A DNA stretch of 64,000 nucleotides, taken from NCBI GenBank assembly GCA_037013495.1, contig CM072807.1, forward strand, positions 2,267,001 to 2,331,000. Direction: 5' to 3'. Positions 1 through 14,344 of this stretch are shown here, piece by piece. How positions within the stretch are numbered: the stretch's first letter is position 1; the number at the start of each line of letters is the position of its first letter. Under the pieces are notes generated by a model, which was given only the letters and a program-made list of their open reading frames with translations, was not told the origin of the DNA and searched no databases. The position numbers and the translations under genes were made by a program. The stretch comes from Hippophae tibetana. Its lineage: Eukaryota; Streptophyta; Magnoliopsida; Rosales; Elaeagnaceae.

Positions 1-736
1 AACAATTCATAAATTTTAAAAAATAAGATTTTTTCATTTTTTTTCATTTTCATAGGACTTTTTTTTATAGAATAAATCAAATCTTACCATTTATGTATTT
101 ATAATATTTAAATAAATTGAATAAAAGCATAAAATTTGAAAATAATAACAAAAAAAATTCTTAATTTTTAAGTTTATGAAAAAAAAACATAAAGCATTAT
201 CAAATAGCTTATAAGTAGTTTTTGATTTGTTTTTTTAAATATTAATAAACATATTGATGATTATTTTTATAAAATATTATAATTTTTAAAATCAATTATT
301 TAATTATAAATCATAATTTTTATCAAACAAAATTTTAATTTATCAAATACATTGATAATTATTTAATCAAATATAAAAAATTAAAAATCAAAAAACAAAA
401 AACCATTACCTTGTTAAAATAAATATAGAAAAAATATTCTAGAGGTCCAATACATTATATAAATTTGACACTTAAATTATGGATGATATATTAAACTTCA
501 ATTAATTTTGTAAAATATGATATTAAAATTTTATTTTAAAATGTTAATTTTAAAATTTAATGAAAATCTAATATCCCATTTTAAAATTTATAATATATTA
601 GGGATGTATTAGATTTGAAAAATGAGAAGATTTTTGTTATAATACTTTACAAATTTAATATACTTATTATCTGGAAATTAGTAAACTAATATATACAAAT
701 TATCAAAGATAGTGGAACATCTGGACACCGCGTGCA
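1..736. other. AT-rich intergenic sequence
   Basis: Low-complexity A/T-rich DNA with no coding frame, RNA gene or recognisable mobile element that I can support. Its right edge leads into the promoter of the TBC gene. Confidence 0.6.
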
Positions 737-1345
737 TATAAATATACTACCAGCGGTGTCCTCCTTACACATTTTTCTTTGCATCTTTCTCGTATCTGTC
801 TGACCGACTGTCTCTTTCTTTCATTATACGCGATTCGCTCATCATCCACAGCATAGGACAACATGGGATTATAACATATTGACTTTTGATATTCTAATTT
901 CTTCAAGGTACAAAGTTGTTGTGATTTCATATGGGGGGAATTAAGGTTAGAGAAACTTTAATTTTGTCGTCTTCTTTTTTCCTCTAATTTTTTTTTGGAT
1001 CTTTTGGAAAGGCCTGGTTAATTACCAACCCCACCTATGGTTAATTTTCTGTGTATTATGTTTATTAACGCAAATGATTTGAAACTTGAAGAAGGATTAT
1101 GTGTTTTGTCATATATTCTAGATTGAAAATGCGGGAAGCGTCTATGAAATTTGAGATTTGGGTATTACATGGAGATTTTGGAAATGGTGATAAATGTTTG
1201 TATTTTTTGATATTCTTATAATTTTCGTAATATTTTGTTTAATAGTTTCTTAATTGATTGAATTGGGTTTTCGGGCAAATGGGAAAAACCGAAATGATTC
1301 ATTTGGGTATTTATTTTAACATATACGATGCTTTTTGTTTGGCAG
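737..1345 (+). promoter_or_regulatory. Putative TATA box and 5'-UTR with leader intron of the TBC gene
   Basis: A TATAAATA element lies at 737-744. A pyrimidine-rich stretch follows from about 765, as is common near plant transcription starts. A good donor context (CAAG|GTACAA) sits at 906/907 and a TTTGGCAG acceptor ends at 1345, four bases before the ATG chosen for the CDS. I infer a noncoding first exon and a leader intron of about 440 bp. Splicing this way removes an upstream ATG at 930. The TATA box and splice motifs are seen; their use is inferred. Confidence 0.45.
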
Positions 1346-1348
1346 AGA

Positions 1349-4300
1349 ATGGCAGCGTTCTTCTTGAGAAAAGCTTCGACAGCTGAATTGGATGTTTTTT
1401 ACCCAGTTAGACCAGAATGCCAAGCTGATGTTCCACCGACCCGTTTTAAGCTTAGGGTATGGATATTTATGTTATTCATTTCCATTGTTATTTTAAATAT
1501 TTTTATATTCTTATCTTATGGGAAACTTTCTGTTAATTTTGACGTAATGATTCACTTGGGGGAGGTATGCCATAGATAGTTTCTTGCCACTTAAAATTTA
1601 CAAAGTTGAATTTGCTTGTTATTGATGTGTGAATATTGTTCAGGGAATTTATTTTGATGTTAATATCTTACAGAACACACAGTCATGCTTGTGTTATCTG
1701 CTTTGACAGGCTGGGAAAACTCTCAGTGCAAGAAGATGGCATGCTGCCTTCTCCCAAGATGGTCATCTGGATATAGCCCCAGTTCTTAGACGGATTCAAC
1801 GAGGGGTAATCTTCTTTTTTAGGTCATTTGAAACATGTATTAATTCTTTCCATTTTTACCTGGCCATATTAGGGGGCTTTTCGATGTTTATTTTTTCTCT
1901 GTTGCTATATGGAAACCTTAGAACCGTAAGTTACTATAATTGTTCTTTAAAAGATGTCTTTGGATTGAGAATGGATTTTTTTGAGATATATAGTCTATAA
2001 ATATTGAATACAAGTATCTTGGAGGTTGCTCTATGTGGAATTCAGATAAAACTTAACATTCAAATATTTTAGATTTGGGTTTGGTTTTGAATTCTCCTCG
2101 CTGCACCAAGATATAGTAGATAATCTCCCCACTTCAAGATACAATAACTAGCATCTAATTCCAGTTCTGTATTTATTCATTTATTGTTCATAAATTTGCA
2201 CTTGTTTATGTATAATATTTTTGATTGTAGCTTCAGGGGATTTTCTGTGTGTGGCTATGAGCTTTGAGAGAAATAATCATATCCAAATGTAGCCATTTTG
2301 AATTATTTTAACTTTCTATCTTGCGCCAGGGTGTTCATCCTTCAATCAAAGGGGCAGTCTGGGAGTTCTTGTTAGGCTGTTTTGATCCAAACAGCACCTT
2401 TGAAGAACGAAATCTTATCCGGCAGCGCAGGAGGTAAGATATGGTTACACAGAGAACATACATTTATCAGTAGGCTCTAGGTTCTAAGCACCAGGAGGAA
2501 GAAAATCATTCTCTTCTCAGTCATTCATCATGATAATGACGTATTCTATTATTTCTTGTGTCCCCTCTCCAATCTTTCTCAGTCACAACCCAATGAACAA
2601 TTTGGCGAGTTAAGTGCTATAAATGTTCAATCTTGGTTGATTTGTTGGGGAATATTCCTTTGTCTTCCTTTAAATTCTATTGGAAACAAGCTGGTACTAG
2701 TTAATATTGCAATGCCGTTTTCTTTCTCTTCCTTGTTTTTTATTTTATTTTATTTTAATAAATAGATTTGTTATATCACATTCTCCACTTCAGGGAGCAG
2801 TATTTGAAATTGAAGGCTGAATGCCAAAGGATGGTTCCAGCTATTGGTAGTGGAAAGTTTATTATGACTTCTATTATCACCGATGATGGCCAGCCAATAG
2901 AAGATCCCAACGGTTATTTTGGAGAGAATGGAGTTGTGTTAACATCCTCTGCTGCTGGATCAGACAAAAAGGTGATCCAGTGGATGCTTGCATTGCATCA
3001 GATTGGTATGTATCGTTGCAGAACTCCATTTTCTTTTTTAACAAAATTAGAACTCTTGCCTGTCCTAACTTCACCTCTTGGGTCTTACAACTGAGTTACT
3101 ATCTGCCTCTTGATTTAGTTGTCTTTATGTGCCACTATGTGAAGACAGACGAGGAAAAAAAGAGAGTTAATCTTGTAAATTTACTCTAATTTGTATTGTA
3201 CAATTAAAAAGTATGTAACTTAAGCATGGAAAAACCTTTTAGTATCATATATATATGTGCCTTGATAATATATGAATGTTAAACGTGGATATGGGATGAA
3301 ATATGAGCCACTAGTCTTGTCCTATTGGCTGAAATTTTGTATTTGGATTTGTTTGTAAGTACTATATTGGCTCTCTCTTTATCAATAGTGGTAAACTCGA
3401 CTGGTGAAATTTGACTTTCAGGTTTAGATGTGGTTCGCACGGATCGATCACTTGTCTTCTATGAGAGTGAGACAAATCAAGCAAAGCTTTGGGATATCCT
3501 GGCTGTTTATACTTGGACAGACCACGATATAGGTTATGTCCAAGGTGACCTGCTATGAATCTTATCATCATTCTCTGTAACTGAACCAATTGTCACTATC
3601 AGAGACTAACTGGTAGTTCTTTTGAGCAGGAATGAACGATATATGCTCACCAATGGTTATTCTTTTTGAAGATGAAGCTGATGCTTTTTGGTGCTATGAG
3701 CGTGCAATGAGAAGGCTGGTATCAATTATCTATCTTTTGTACTATCTGTCTATCTTTTTTTTAGAGAAACAGGGACTACTTTACTATATTATAACCTTAA
3801 ATTCTTATATGAAATGTGGGTATCCCATCATATGGGTTAGCATAAAATAATTTGTTGATACAATGGAATGGAGAAACATTCAGTAAGTCATTTCGATGAT
3901 TTTATGCTAGTCTTAAATATTGCTCGGTTTATATCCTTGAATTTCCTCTGCATTTATTTTGTTCTGACAAAGGATCTGAGTTGTAGATTCATTATACAAA
4001 TTCAAAATTTTCCGTGGATGATGAAATATATGTTATAATTTAAACACCAAGGCACAAAACAGGCCCAAACTAACATTGCTAAACAGTGAGGAAAATAACG
4101 TGGGTAAACATTGAGGCATCTTTAAGTGACTCAAGAGAAGATATTGATGGATGTGGAAAAGAATGAAACAAATCCAACCTTATTTTATGGTATTGATAAT
4201 CTCTCTTTTGTAGTTAGGTATAGAGTTCACCAAGTGATTACTATTTGAACATGATACGGTCAATTGAGAGAAACATGTAGTTGGGTTGAGCACTCTTGAA

Positions 4301-5470
4301 ATTGTGATTTTAAGATGCATAATTGGGACGTGTTTAATTTTTCTTATGCTTAGCTGTTTGTCTGACTTTTTTTCCCTCTTTTCTTTTTCTTTGTTTGTAT
4401 CGACTATAGCGAGAAAACTTCCGGACTACTACTGGTTCAATGGGTGTGCAAACTCAGTTGAGTACTTTATCACAAATAATCAAAGCCATTGATCCTAAAC
4501 TTCATCAACACCTTGGTAAGCATATATTTGTACTTTAGTTGTAATCCTTTTTGGTTCATTCTTGTACTTTGCTTGCATCTTTCTTGGTCTACTAAATTCT
4601 ATTTTCTTTGGCTTGACAGAGGATCTGGATGGTGGACAGTATTTATTTGCATTTCGGATGCTGATGGTGCTTTTCAGGAGAGAGTTCTCTTTTGTGGATT
4701 CGTTGTATCTTTGGGAGGTAAGAGCAAACTGCTATATACTAATTTTGAATATTTATTTTCTTTTTCTTTTTTCAGTAGTCAGTTATGTATGCCAATCAAT
4801 AGCTTCTTGCATTGGCACACGGGGTTTTAAGAATCTTGATGCAAGTTTCTAAATTTTCTTTTAATGCCGGATCTTATTCTAAGAGAGTAATATAGATTGG
4901 TTTCAGCTTATGTGGGCTATGGAGTACAATCCAAAAAGTTTCTCCTCATTTGAGGGGTCAAACAAAGCTGATACCGGTAGTTGTCCTAAAGTAGACAGCA
5001 AACTGCTGAAGCAATGTGGAAAGTTTCAGAAGAACTATGTAAAGACTGGTTGTACGGATCATCATAGTAATGCCTTCGCAGTTTTTCTTGTTGCAAGTGT
5101 TCTTGAGACTAAGAACAAGCAACTTTTAAAAGAGGCAAAGGGTCTGGATGATGTTGTTCAGGTTGCTCTCTTTCCCGACATTTGTCTATCTACTTCATAA
5201 GTTGCATTCCTCCATCTTCATCTATCTGACAGTTTGGTTCTGTCTAGATCATAGGTAACACAACAAGAAGTCTGGATGCTAAAAAAGCATGTGCAGAAGC
5301 ATTGAAGATTCACAAGAAATACGTGAGCAAGGTACACACTTCAATTCTTCAATACTAAAGCTTCTATTCCGTATTAGTTGATCTGTCTCTGTATGCATAA
5401 ACAAGTTAAATAAAACTTTGTACTTTCCATTAGACCATGATAGTATTTTATTGTGTAGGCAGAACATTAG
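1349..5470 (+). CDS. TBC-domain Rab GTPase-activating protein (GYP1 / TBC1D15-like), 11 coding exons
   Basis: Predicted to speed GTP hydrolysis by Rab GTPases in membrane traffic. Coding exons by splice consensus and frame: 1349-1456, 1710-1805, 2330-2433, 2794-3005, 3422-3544, 3630-3718, 4410-4515, 4620-4717, 4907-5161, 5248-5331 and 5459-5470, giving about 428 residues. Both catalytic fingers of the TBC fold are visible: the arginine finger in IGLDVVRTD (I173, D176, R179) and the glutamine finger in YVQG (Q214). Earlier marks of the family are RRIQRGGVHPSIKG and WEFLLGCFDP. Start: the ATG at 1349 follows a 5'-UTR splice acceptor; an in-frame ATG at 1328 lies in the presumed intron. The C-terminus is the least certain part. 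The exon at 5459 ends at once (AEH-stop), which fits plant relatives that stop soon after the IHKKY helix. A further open stretch to 5708 could be an alternative last exon, but no acceptor in the right phase is clear. I see no transmembrane segment. The family call is firm; the Rab partner is unknown. Confidence 0.9.
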
Positions 5471-6615
5471 ATTTGAAACAAATACTAGATTTTTGCATTA
5501 TTCTTCTTTGGAATACCTGAAGGACTTGATATTCTCTGTTCAAGCAGCAGAACCAGATGCCTTAGATAAATACCGAGCATCACCTATCGGATTTCCCTCC
5601 TACTTAAATGCCAGTAAATGTCTGTGGCACTCAGATTATGATGACATGTCGATGACAAGCTTTGAACAGAAGCTAAGGCGGCTTTTTTTGGCTTGGATTT
5701 TCATTTAGGTTTTGGCCTATCTCAAAGAAACCCCCGTGTTGATTACTGATATCTAGATTTTACATTTTGGGAAAGTTGACATCAAAGAAACACCCGACCT
5801 ATATCCGCATTAAGAATATTTTGTAACTAAGGTTTTGAGCTTGTATTGTTTGCGTTTCCGCCTCTCTTTTGGAGTAAGGGAAGGAGGAAAAAAAATCCAC
5901 AAATTTCGTTATGTATTATTTTATTGTTATCTTCATAAGTTATTGCAATAATACTAATTTTACACGCATTTTTAGAATAATGTGTAAAATAATTTGATAA
6001 AGAAGTTAATAATCTAAGCCATCTCGAATTGTGTATAATGTATATATAAATATATGTATCCAAATAAGTAATATAATGATAATAAAAGATTTTTTTTTGT
6101 AGATTATGTTATTATAAATTAAAAAGTAAAAATCAATTTATTGTGTTTGAGAAAGAAAAATTAAAAGAATTAAAATTTATAGTAAGTAATTAATTAACTT
6201 AAAATTATCAATTAAGAATATATATAAAAAATATATAGGAATATTTAAATCTCTTAATTTTTTAAGAATGTGAATTAATAAAATATTTTAATATAATTAT
6301 CAATTAAATACATAATCAATTGAATCTAACATAACATATATTTCTGTTTTAAGTATAATACACATTATATAGTAATTAGTTTAATTATATTTTTATGTCA
6401 ATTAAATTATAAATTATTTATTAAGTTAACCAACTATGTATTACATACATAAGAATAATACATCTTTGTTTAAAAATTATACATGTTATTTAATTAAGAT
6501 AAATAATTAAATAATTCTCTTAAATTTATTTAAAGGTTAAAAAATTAATAACATAAAAATTAAATTAAATAATATACTTAAATTGAAATTACAATAAGGG
6601 TAAAATATTATATCA
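5471..6615. other. 3'-UTR region of the TBC gene, then AT-rich spacer
   Basis: About the first 350 bases are mixed-composition sequence suited to a 3' UTR. From about 5900 the sequence becomes strongly A/T rich and shows no coding frame longer than chance. Confidence 0.5.
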
Positions 6616-7080
6616 TCACATATAAAAATTAGGTTTATGAGAACTCTAAATTAATAAATTAATTAAACATAATTGAATTCATATATCTCATATTTTTCAA
6701 TAAGAAAGATATACAAATTAATAAATAAAAGAGAATACGAAATAATACAATCAATCTTTTGCATTATAAAAACTCTTGAATCTCTACTAAATTATGTCTT
6801 CTTTTAAACTCATCTCTTTTCTCGACAACTCTAAAATCTGATAAAAAATTCACATATAAAAAATTGGATTCATAAGAATTTTAAATTAATAAATTAGTTA
6901 AACATAATTGAATTCATATATCTCATATTTTTCAATAAGAAAAATATACAAATTAATAAATAAATAATATAATCAATCTTTTGAATTATAGAAACTAATA
7001 TTCTCTTGAATCTCTATTAAATTATCTTTTCTTAAACTCATCTCTTTTCTTAGTAGCTCTAAAATCTGATAAAAATTATG
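6616..7080. repeat. Two-copy tandem duplication, unit about 234 bp
   Basis: The segment from TCACATATAAAAA at 6616 recurs at 6850 in the same orientation. Both copies share the same landmarks in order: TTAAACATAATTGAATTC, TCATATTTTTCAATAAGAAA, AATCAATCTTTTG, AAACTCATCTCTTTTCT and CTCTAAAATCTGATAAAAA. The copies differ by scattered substitutions and small indels, so the duplication is not recent. No coding content. Confidence 0.85.
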
Positions 7081-7547
7081 CAAAAAATGGTTGGCCATTT
7101 CTAATGAAATTATTGGGCTAAATTAGACTTAGATGGAATCTGGATCGTCAGATCAGTTTTAGATTAAAGGTTGAGATGAAAAAAGAAAATTAAATAGTTC
7201 CGATCAATTGGATCACAAAATATGGCAAGTGAGGAACATGGAACAAATCAACATGTGATGCGTGGTGAAGCAGAGTGGTATTGGTCAACACAGGTTGAGT
7301 CAATGACAAGTAGCACACCATGATTCCCTTATCCGAATTGTGTGGCATTTTAGTGGAATGAATGGGCAAATCCTATAACGAAGCATAGCATTTTCGTTGA
7401 TTTCTCGGCAAAAACTCGGAGCGAATGTTGTGACGACACATGACAATGACTACATTAGTTGGTACATACGGTGCATTCCAATTGGTTTCTCTTTGCTTGC
7501 GTGACATCCACATGTCTTATCCTGATTGTCTCTATATTAAAAGATTC
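7081..7547. other. Intergenic stretch of higher GC than its surroundings
   Basis: Single-copy-looking DNA with near-average GC between the tandem duplication and the Athila-like element. It has several TTGAC/GTCAA words, but no open frame or RNA gene I can support. It may be old gene-flank sequence cut off by the retroelement insertion. Confidence 0.4.
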
Positions 7548-7709
7548 ATAAAAAATCCATAAAAATTCCAAAAATATATATTTTCATTTCTTTTTATTAG
7601 AAAGTTCATATTTTAATATTTTTAACCCTTAAAATACTACTTATTGAATAAAACTAATAAATATTAAGTAAAAAAGTACACTGATAACTCTATTTTTATA
7701 GAGTTATCA
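7548..7709 (-). repeat. Terminal direct repeat (3' LTR-like) of the first Athila-like element
   Basis: This stretch resembles 14345-14487 in the same orientation, sharing AAAGTTCATATTTTAATATT, AAATACTACTTATT and the GAGTTATCA end. The outer edge is approximate. At about 160 bp it is much shorter than usual Athila LTRs, so it may be only part of one. Confidence 0.65.
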
Positions 7710-10700
7710 CACCCCTAAACTTAACTCTTTACTTGTGCTTAAGTCAAGTAAAGTCTAACATGATAAAATAACATGGGTTGTAACTTCATAAATATATATT
7801 TATTAATACGTGCATATTTAGCAAAAAAAATATTCTCTTAAAAGTCATACAATTTTCATTATGAGGAGATTCACATATTCATCAATCAACGTTCCATCAA
7901 TACAAGGGTACGCAAGGTTTTTGACGAATTGATTTTTGTGTGTGTTGCACATGATATCATCCAATGCATTCATGAAATCAACTTACATGAACATTCTAGT
8001 CGATTAAATCTTAGAACAAATTTCATAAGTCTATTTTTCACATCCTTTTCTACTAATGTAAATATACACTTAGTTAAAAATCAATAAGGGTTTTACATGT
8101 TTGTAATGTAAGGCCTAGATATGAGTAGATAAATGAAGAAATTTAGACTTTTTTCACACCTTAGCTTTCTTTTTATTTATCATGTAATATTTAACTATAA
8201 TTGAACTTTTATTTGCTTTTTTAGTGTACTATCTTATCATTATTTTCATATTCGTTTATTTTGTAACTTTTTGTAACTTCATAATACCTCCAAACTTATT
8301 TTTTTTTAGAAATGAATCATTATGTTGTGAGTTTTTTTAATAGGGTGTATTACAATTAACATCATCCTATAGCATAACACATGATTGCATTTTCTTTTTG
8401 TATAAGCTAAAGGTAGAAGAGTAATGATAATTCTTATTGGCTAGGTTTAACATGTAGCTTAAAGATATGAAAGGTTCTTAATTAGACTTAAATGAGTGAC
8501 TAAAGATATTAATAATGGTTAGCCTAAAAAACTCAATCCATCCAATTAAGGTATAAATCATTTCTCTTGCTCAATACTATTTAGAATTTTTCCTCGATGG
8601 ATTATAATCTAAAACATGGTAGATTTCATCAACTCGTATAACTCATCACAAATTTTCTCTCAATAAACACATCAAAATCAATTATGAATATTTGCATAAA
8701 AATTTGAATCAATCTAATCAAAACTAGTAAATATATCACATGATTAATGCAAGTATCTTAACGAGCATGCTACATTTCTTATCCTAGTTATGGAAACCAA
8801 TTTTTATCAGTATGTTCATATGTTTCATATCAAGCATGCATGTATTTGGTTTTCATATATTTATAATTTCTACCAAAATCATGATTAAAATTATACTAAA
8901 AATTAAAAAAATTCTAAAAATTAAAAATGCATACTAAACACTAAAGTAGAGAATGAAGTTTTCTCCCTGGAATTAAATTGTATACTATCCCTAATATGAA
9001 GTAAAATGAAAGAAAACTTCCATAGGCTTAACACAACACATTTGTTGTTGTAACTGCTCGATTTTATTGTGTCATTTCTCTCCACATTTATTTACCTACA
9101 AAACATATAAAATATAAATATAAATAAAATAACGTTGGGTTATCTCTCAATCAGTGTCATGTTTAACATTCTTGACTAGACGATCATATCAACTTTTAAG
9201 GTGCATCCACCAAGGTTATCACAAATGTTTCATTTGATAATTTATCTTCATGATAGTGCTTCATTCTATGTCTATTAACCATGAACTGCTTTTTATTTTT
9301 GTTTTCAAATTCAATGACTCTATGGTTAGTTACCTTAGCGATGGTGAATGGACCTAACCATGTACCCTTTAGTTTGCTCGGAAACAATTTGTTAAGTTGT
9401 AAAGTAATACTTTATATTCCGGTTCAAATATATGGTGCATAATTTTCTTGTTATTCTATCTTTTTATCTTTTTTTGTAAAGCTTCGTATTCTCATAAGCA
9501 TTACACTATAGGTCATCCAATTAATTTATTTGTAGCATTCTTTTCTCACTAGTTGCATCTATGGACATATTCAACTATTTCAATACCCAATATTCTTTGT
9601 GTTCAAATTCTAGCAATAAGTGACATGCCTTTCCATAAAACTAGCCTATATGGAGTGGTACCAATTGGTGTTTTAAATGCAATTTTGTACACCTATAAAG
9701 CGTCATCCAACTTAGATGATCAATCCTTCCTAGAGATATTCATAGTTTTCTCCAAAATTCTTTTTACTTCTTTATTGGACACCTCCACTTTCCCACTTGT
9801 TTGGGGATGGTAGATGGTATAGTCTTTATGCTTAATTCTATACTTGGCAATAAAGACTTAAAGGCTCTATTGTAAAATTAACTACCTCTATTACTAATAA
9901 TGATCCTAGGAGTTCCAAACCCAATGAAAATGTTTTTCTTCAAAAAATTTAGGACAAAATTAACATCACATTTAATGCTAGCTATGACTTCTACCTATTT
10001 TAACATATAATCCACTTCTACAAGTACATATTGGTAAAGTTACCAAAGGATGAAGAGAATAGTCCTATAAAATCAATGCCCCAAACATCAAACAGTTGCA
10101 CTTAAAGTATACTATTTAGGTGTGTCTTATATCTTTTGAAATATTACACATCATTTGGCATCTATCACACATCTTTACATAAATAAAAGCACCTTTGAAT
10201 AATGTGGGCCAAAAATAACCAGATTGAAGTAACTACTGTTTTTGAGCTCCCAAAGTGACCTTTATAGTTTGAGCTATGACAATGGTAAAGAATACTTCCA
10301 ACTTCATCATACGTGACACACCTTCTCAAAATACCATCACTACATTCTTTATAGAGGTAAAGGTCATCCCAAAAATATTGTTTAATATAATGGAATAATT
10401 TCTTCTTTCGTTGCCATGTGAGGTCTGATGGAAGAATGATGACAACTAGGAAATTTGCAATGTCTACATACCATGGGATTTCTATTTGAGCTACTGAAAA
10501 AAGTTGCTCATCTGAAAAAGGATTCCACAATCATCATGTTTTCATCCATTTTTGCTTCCCTTTTTCAGCTTAGATAGTTGGTCTACTATCTGATTTTATG
10601 TTCTTTTTTATCATGGATTTTCAAGTCAAATTCTTGTAAAAGTAGAACACATCTCATCAATATTGATTTGACATCCTTCTTTGTCATGAGTTACTTTATT

Positions 10701-13700
10701 GCAAAATGATTCATGTAGATAGTCACTTTGGTTCCAACCATATAAGATCTAAATTTCTCAAAGGCATACACAATGGCAAGGAGCTCTTTCTCTGTAGTAT
10801 CATAATTCATTTTAGTATTATTTATTGTCTTGCTTGCATAATATATGGCAAGGAAAATTTTGTCTCTTCGATTTCCAAGAAAAAACCCAATAGAAAAATT
10901 ACTTGCATCATACATCAACTCAAAGGGCTTACTCCAATCTAGTGTGACTATAACTAGTGTTGACATTAGTTTCTCTTTAAGCACTTAGAATGCCTCTAAA
11001 CATTTATCATCAAATTTGAAAAGTATATATTTTTTCAAAAGATTGCACTAGGATTTGGAGACTTGGGAAAAATGTTTTATGAAATTACAATAATAGACTG
11101 CATGCCCAAGAAAACTTCTTACTTCTTGTACACCGGTAGGTGATGATGGTTTATCAATCACTTCTACCTTATTCCTATTCACCTCAATACCATTAGCTAA
11201 GATTTTATAGCTCAAGATTATACCTTCATGTATCATGAAACGACATTTCTCCCAATCTAAAACCAAATTTGTTTCTTCACATCTTTGTAGCACTAGGGAG
11301 AGATAATGTATACATTCATCAAATGTGTTTCCAAAGATCGAAAAATAATCTATGAAGATTTCTAGATGATTTTCCACCATGTTTGAGAAAATAGCCATAA
11401 TGTATCATTGAAATATCGCAAGTGCATTGCATAATCCAAATTGCATTATCTTAAAAGTAGAAGTTTCATAAGGACACATGAATGTGGCATTTTCTTATAC
11501 ATTAAGTGCCAAGAAAATTTGATGATAACTAGAGTATCCATCTAGAAGGCAAAAGAAAGAATGCCCAGTAAATCTATCAAGCTTTTGAACTATGAATGGG
11601 ATAGGGAAATGGTCATTCCTTGTAGCTTTGTTCACTTTACAAAAATCCATACATACTCTCAATTCCATGACAATCCTGGTAGGTATTAACTCATTTTCCA
11701 CCAAAATGATTCCTCATTTCTTTGGTATACATTGAACTGTGTTTACTCATTCACTATTTGATATTGGGTAAATGGTGCTCATGTCTAAGCACTTGAAAAA
11801 TTCCTTCTTCACCACTTGTTTCATAGTGAGGTTTAATCGGTGTTGTGCATCCCTGATGGGTTTAGCTACATCCTCTAAATATTTTCTACATACACATAGA
11901 TAAGCTTATGCATTTTATGTCAGTAATATATCAACTTATAACTCTTTTGAAGTTCCTTAGCACCTTCAATAGTGCTTCTACTTGCTTAATACTTAGACTA
12001 GTAAAGATTATGACTGAAAATGCCTCGTTATCACCTAAAAATTCATAACAAAGATGAGCCTTGAGCTTTCCACAAACACATTTGATACACACATAAGAGG
12101 CATGTCCTTCAAAAAGTTCACACAATCCACAATATCAACCATTAATTCCATAATTTCAACATTAAAATAGGTTAGTTTGTTTTATGGTGAATCTATGTCA
12201 TTGTTCATAGTATCATATGTTACAGTTTTAAGTGGGGATGGTTCAATAAGTTTTGACTACCAGTATGAATATGTGTACCTATGTGAGTGTCATGGTATTC
12301 ACTAGCATGTGTGTTCACAGAATTAACAAGCACATACTCTAAAGCATCTTTAGGGCACATGTTATAAAGCACATAAGTGGTTACTTATCAATTACATCTA
12401 TTTGAAAGCAATCACTAGCATTATCAGCGTGAGAAAATTTAATTTCTTTAAACATATTAAATGTTACTTGTTCATCTTGCATTTTTATTATAAGCTCACT
12501 TTTTTGTATATTAATAAGTGCTTTTTTGATTGCTAAGAATGGACGATCAAGTATGATAGGAATGTCATGGTCCTCCTTCATGTTTAGCACGATGAAATCT
12601 GTTGGACAAATGAATTTATCTACTTTTATAAGCATATTTTGTACCATTTCTCTGGCTCTTTTGATTGATTTGTCTATCATTTGCAACATTACTAAAGTGG
12701 GTTTGACATTACCAACCCCTAATCTCTTGAAAATTGATAATGGCAAAAGGGTAATGTTAGAAAAGTCATATAGTGTCTTGCCAAAATAGATGTTTCTAAT
12801 AGTGCAAAAGATGTTAAAACTATCCAGATCTTTCAATTTTAATGATAGTTTTCTCTCAAAGATGTCACTAAAACCTTTAATCAAGGTTATTGTTTCATGA
12901 TCTCTAAGCCTCATTTTCTTTGATAGTGTATCCTTCATAAATTTGGCATAAGACGACATCTGTTTGAGTGCATCTACAAATGGTATGTTTATGTGCAGTT
13001 TCTTGAAAATTTCTAAGAATTTTGAAAATTGCATGTCTCACTTTTGCTTTTGCATTCTTTGAGAAAAAAAGGAATGGTGGGTTTGTAGAGATTGCTTTTC
13101 TTTGGCTAAATTATTTCTTTTTCAATGCTTTCTTTATCCACTAATTCTTCTTTATCCTTGTTAGTTTCATGTTTCTCTTTATCATTTTTAGTCTCATCCA
13201 AAATTTTATTATTCTTTAAAGCTATGGCTTTACAATGCTCCTTACCTTCTCTTCTTGTGTTTATAATTGTGTCACTTGGAAGGTTATCTTGAAGTCTTTG
13301 ACTTATGGCCTGGGCAAATTGCCCTATTTGGGTCTCTAAATTCCAAATAGAAGCCCTTTGAATGGATTCTAGGAGATCCACTTTTATATTTATTGATTGG
13401 ATGAAATTTTTCATCATCTCCATTAAAGCATTTGTGTTATCCTTAATAGGTGGCTTCTTTTCTTGGGTTTATGATTATTGTGGTTGTTGAAAACTAGGTG
13501 GTAGAAATTATTAATGGTTGAATTTCTTGTTGTTGTTACTCCAAGAAAAATTTGGATGTTATCTCTATCCTGGGTTATATGTATTCGAGTATGAATTATT
13601 GTTTTGGGTCACATTATTTATATAACATGCTGATTCAAGATTATTTTGGACAATTGTCAAACAAATGAGCTCCACCAGATTCACTAGCTGGTTTTTACTC

Positions 13701-14344
13701 GTTGGCAAGTTTTGATCCTTCAAAAGATTCACTATAGATGACACTTGAGTTGTAAATGTTGTGACATCATTTACCTCATACATTCCGGGTACTTTTCTTA
13801 TGGTTGTTATTATATATATTGGTCATTGATAATTATTGTTAGTCATTTTCTCAAATAAATCATAAACTTGATTGTAAGATTTGGCTAGCATAGCTTTATT
13901 AGCAATTGCATCAACAATGGTTCTTGTTTTAGCATTGAAACTATTGTAGAAAGTCTCCATTTGGATCCAATGAGGAATACAATGGTGACGACATTTTCTT
14001 AGTAATTCTTTAAATCTTTTCATACTTCATATAAAGAATCCTTTTAATTTATTGGTAAGAGGTAACATCATTTCTAAGCTTGACATTCTTTTTTGGAGTT
14101 TAGCCAAGCTTAAGCACGGTTCACAAAGAGCAAGAAAATAATCTGAACCTAAACTCCTCCTCGGTCATACTACTAAACTTGAATACATCCCCAAATTCAA
14201 TAAACAATTTAAGATGTAAATGAAGACACTCTGTTGGTAATCTGTTGAATAATCTAATTGTTTGCATCATTTGAAATATCACTGTTTTAGTTCAAATTGT
14301 TTACCTTAATGTTTCGCCTTCTAATGCTTAGATTCAATCCTTAC

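Noticed and set aside
5418-5708. Open frame downstream of the TBC gene as a certain last exon
   Set aside because: No splice acceptor gives it the phase required by exon 10, while an acceptor at 5459 gives a plausible stop; kept only as a finding.
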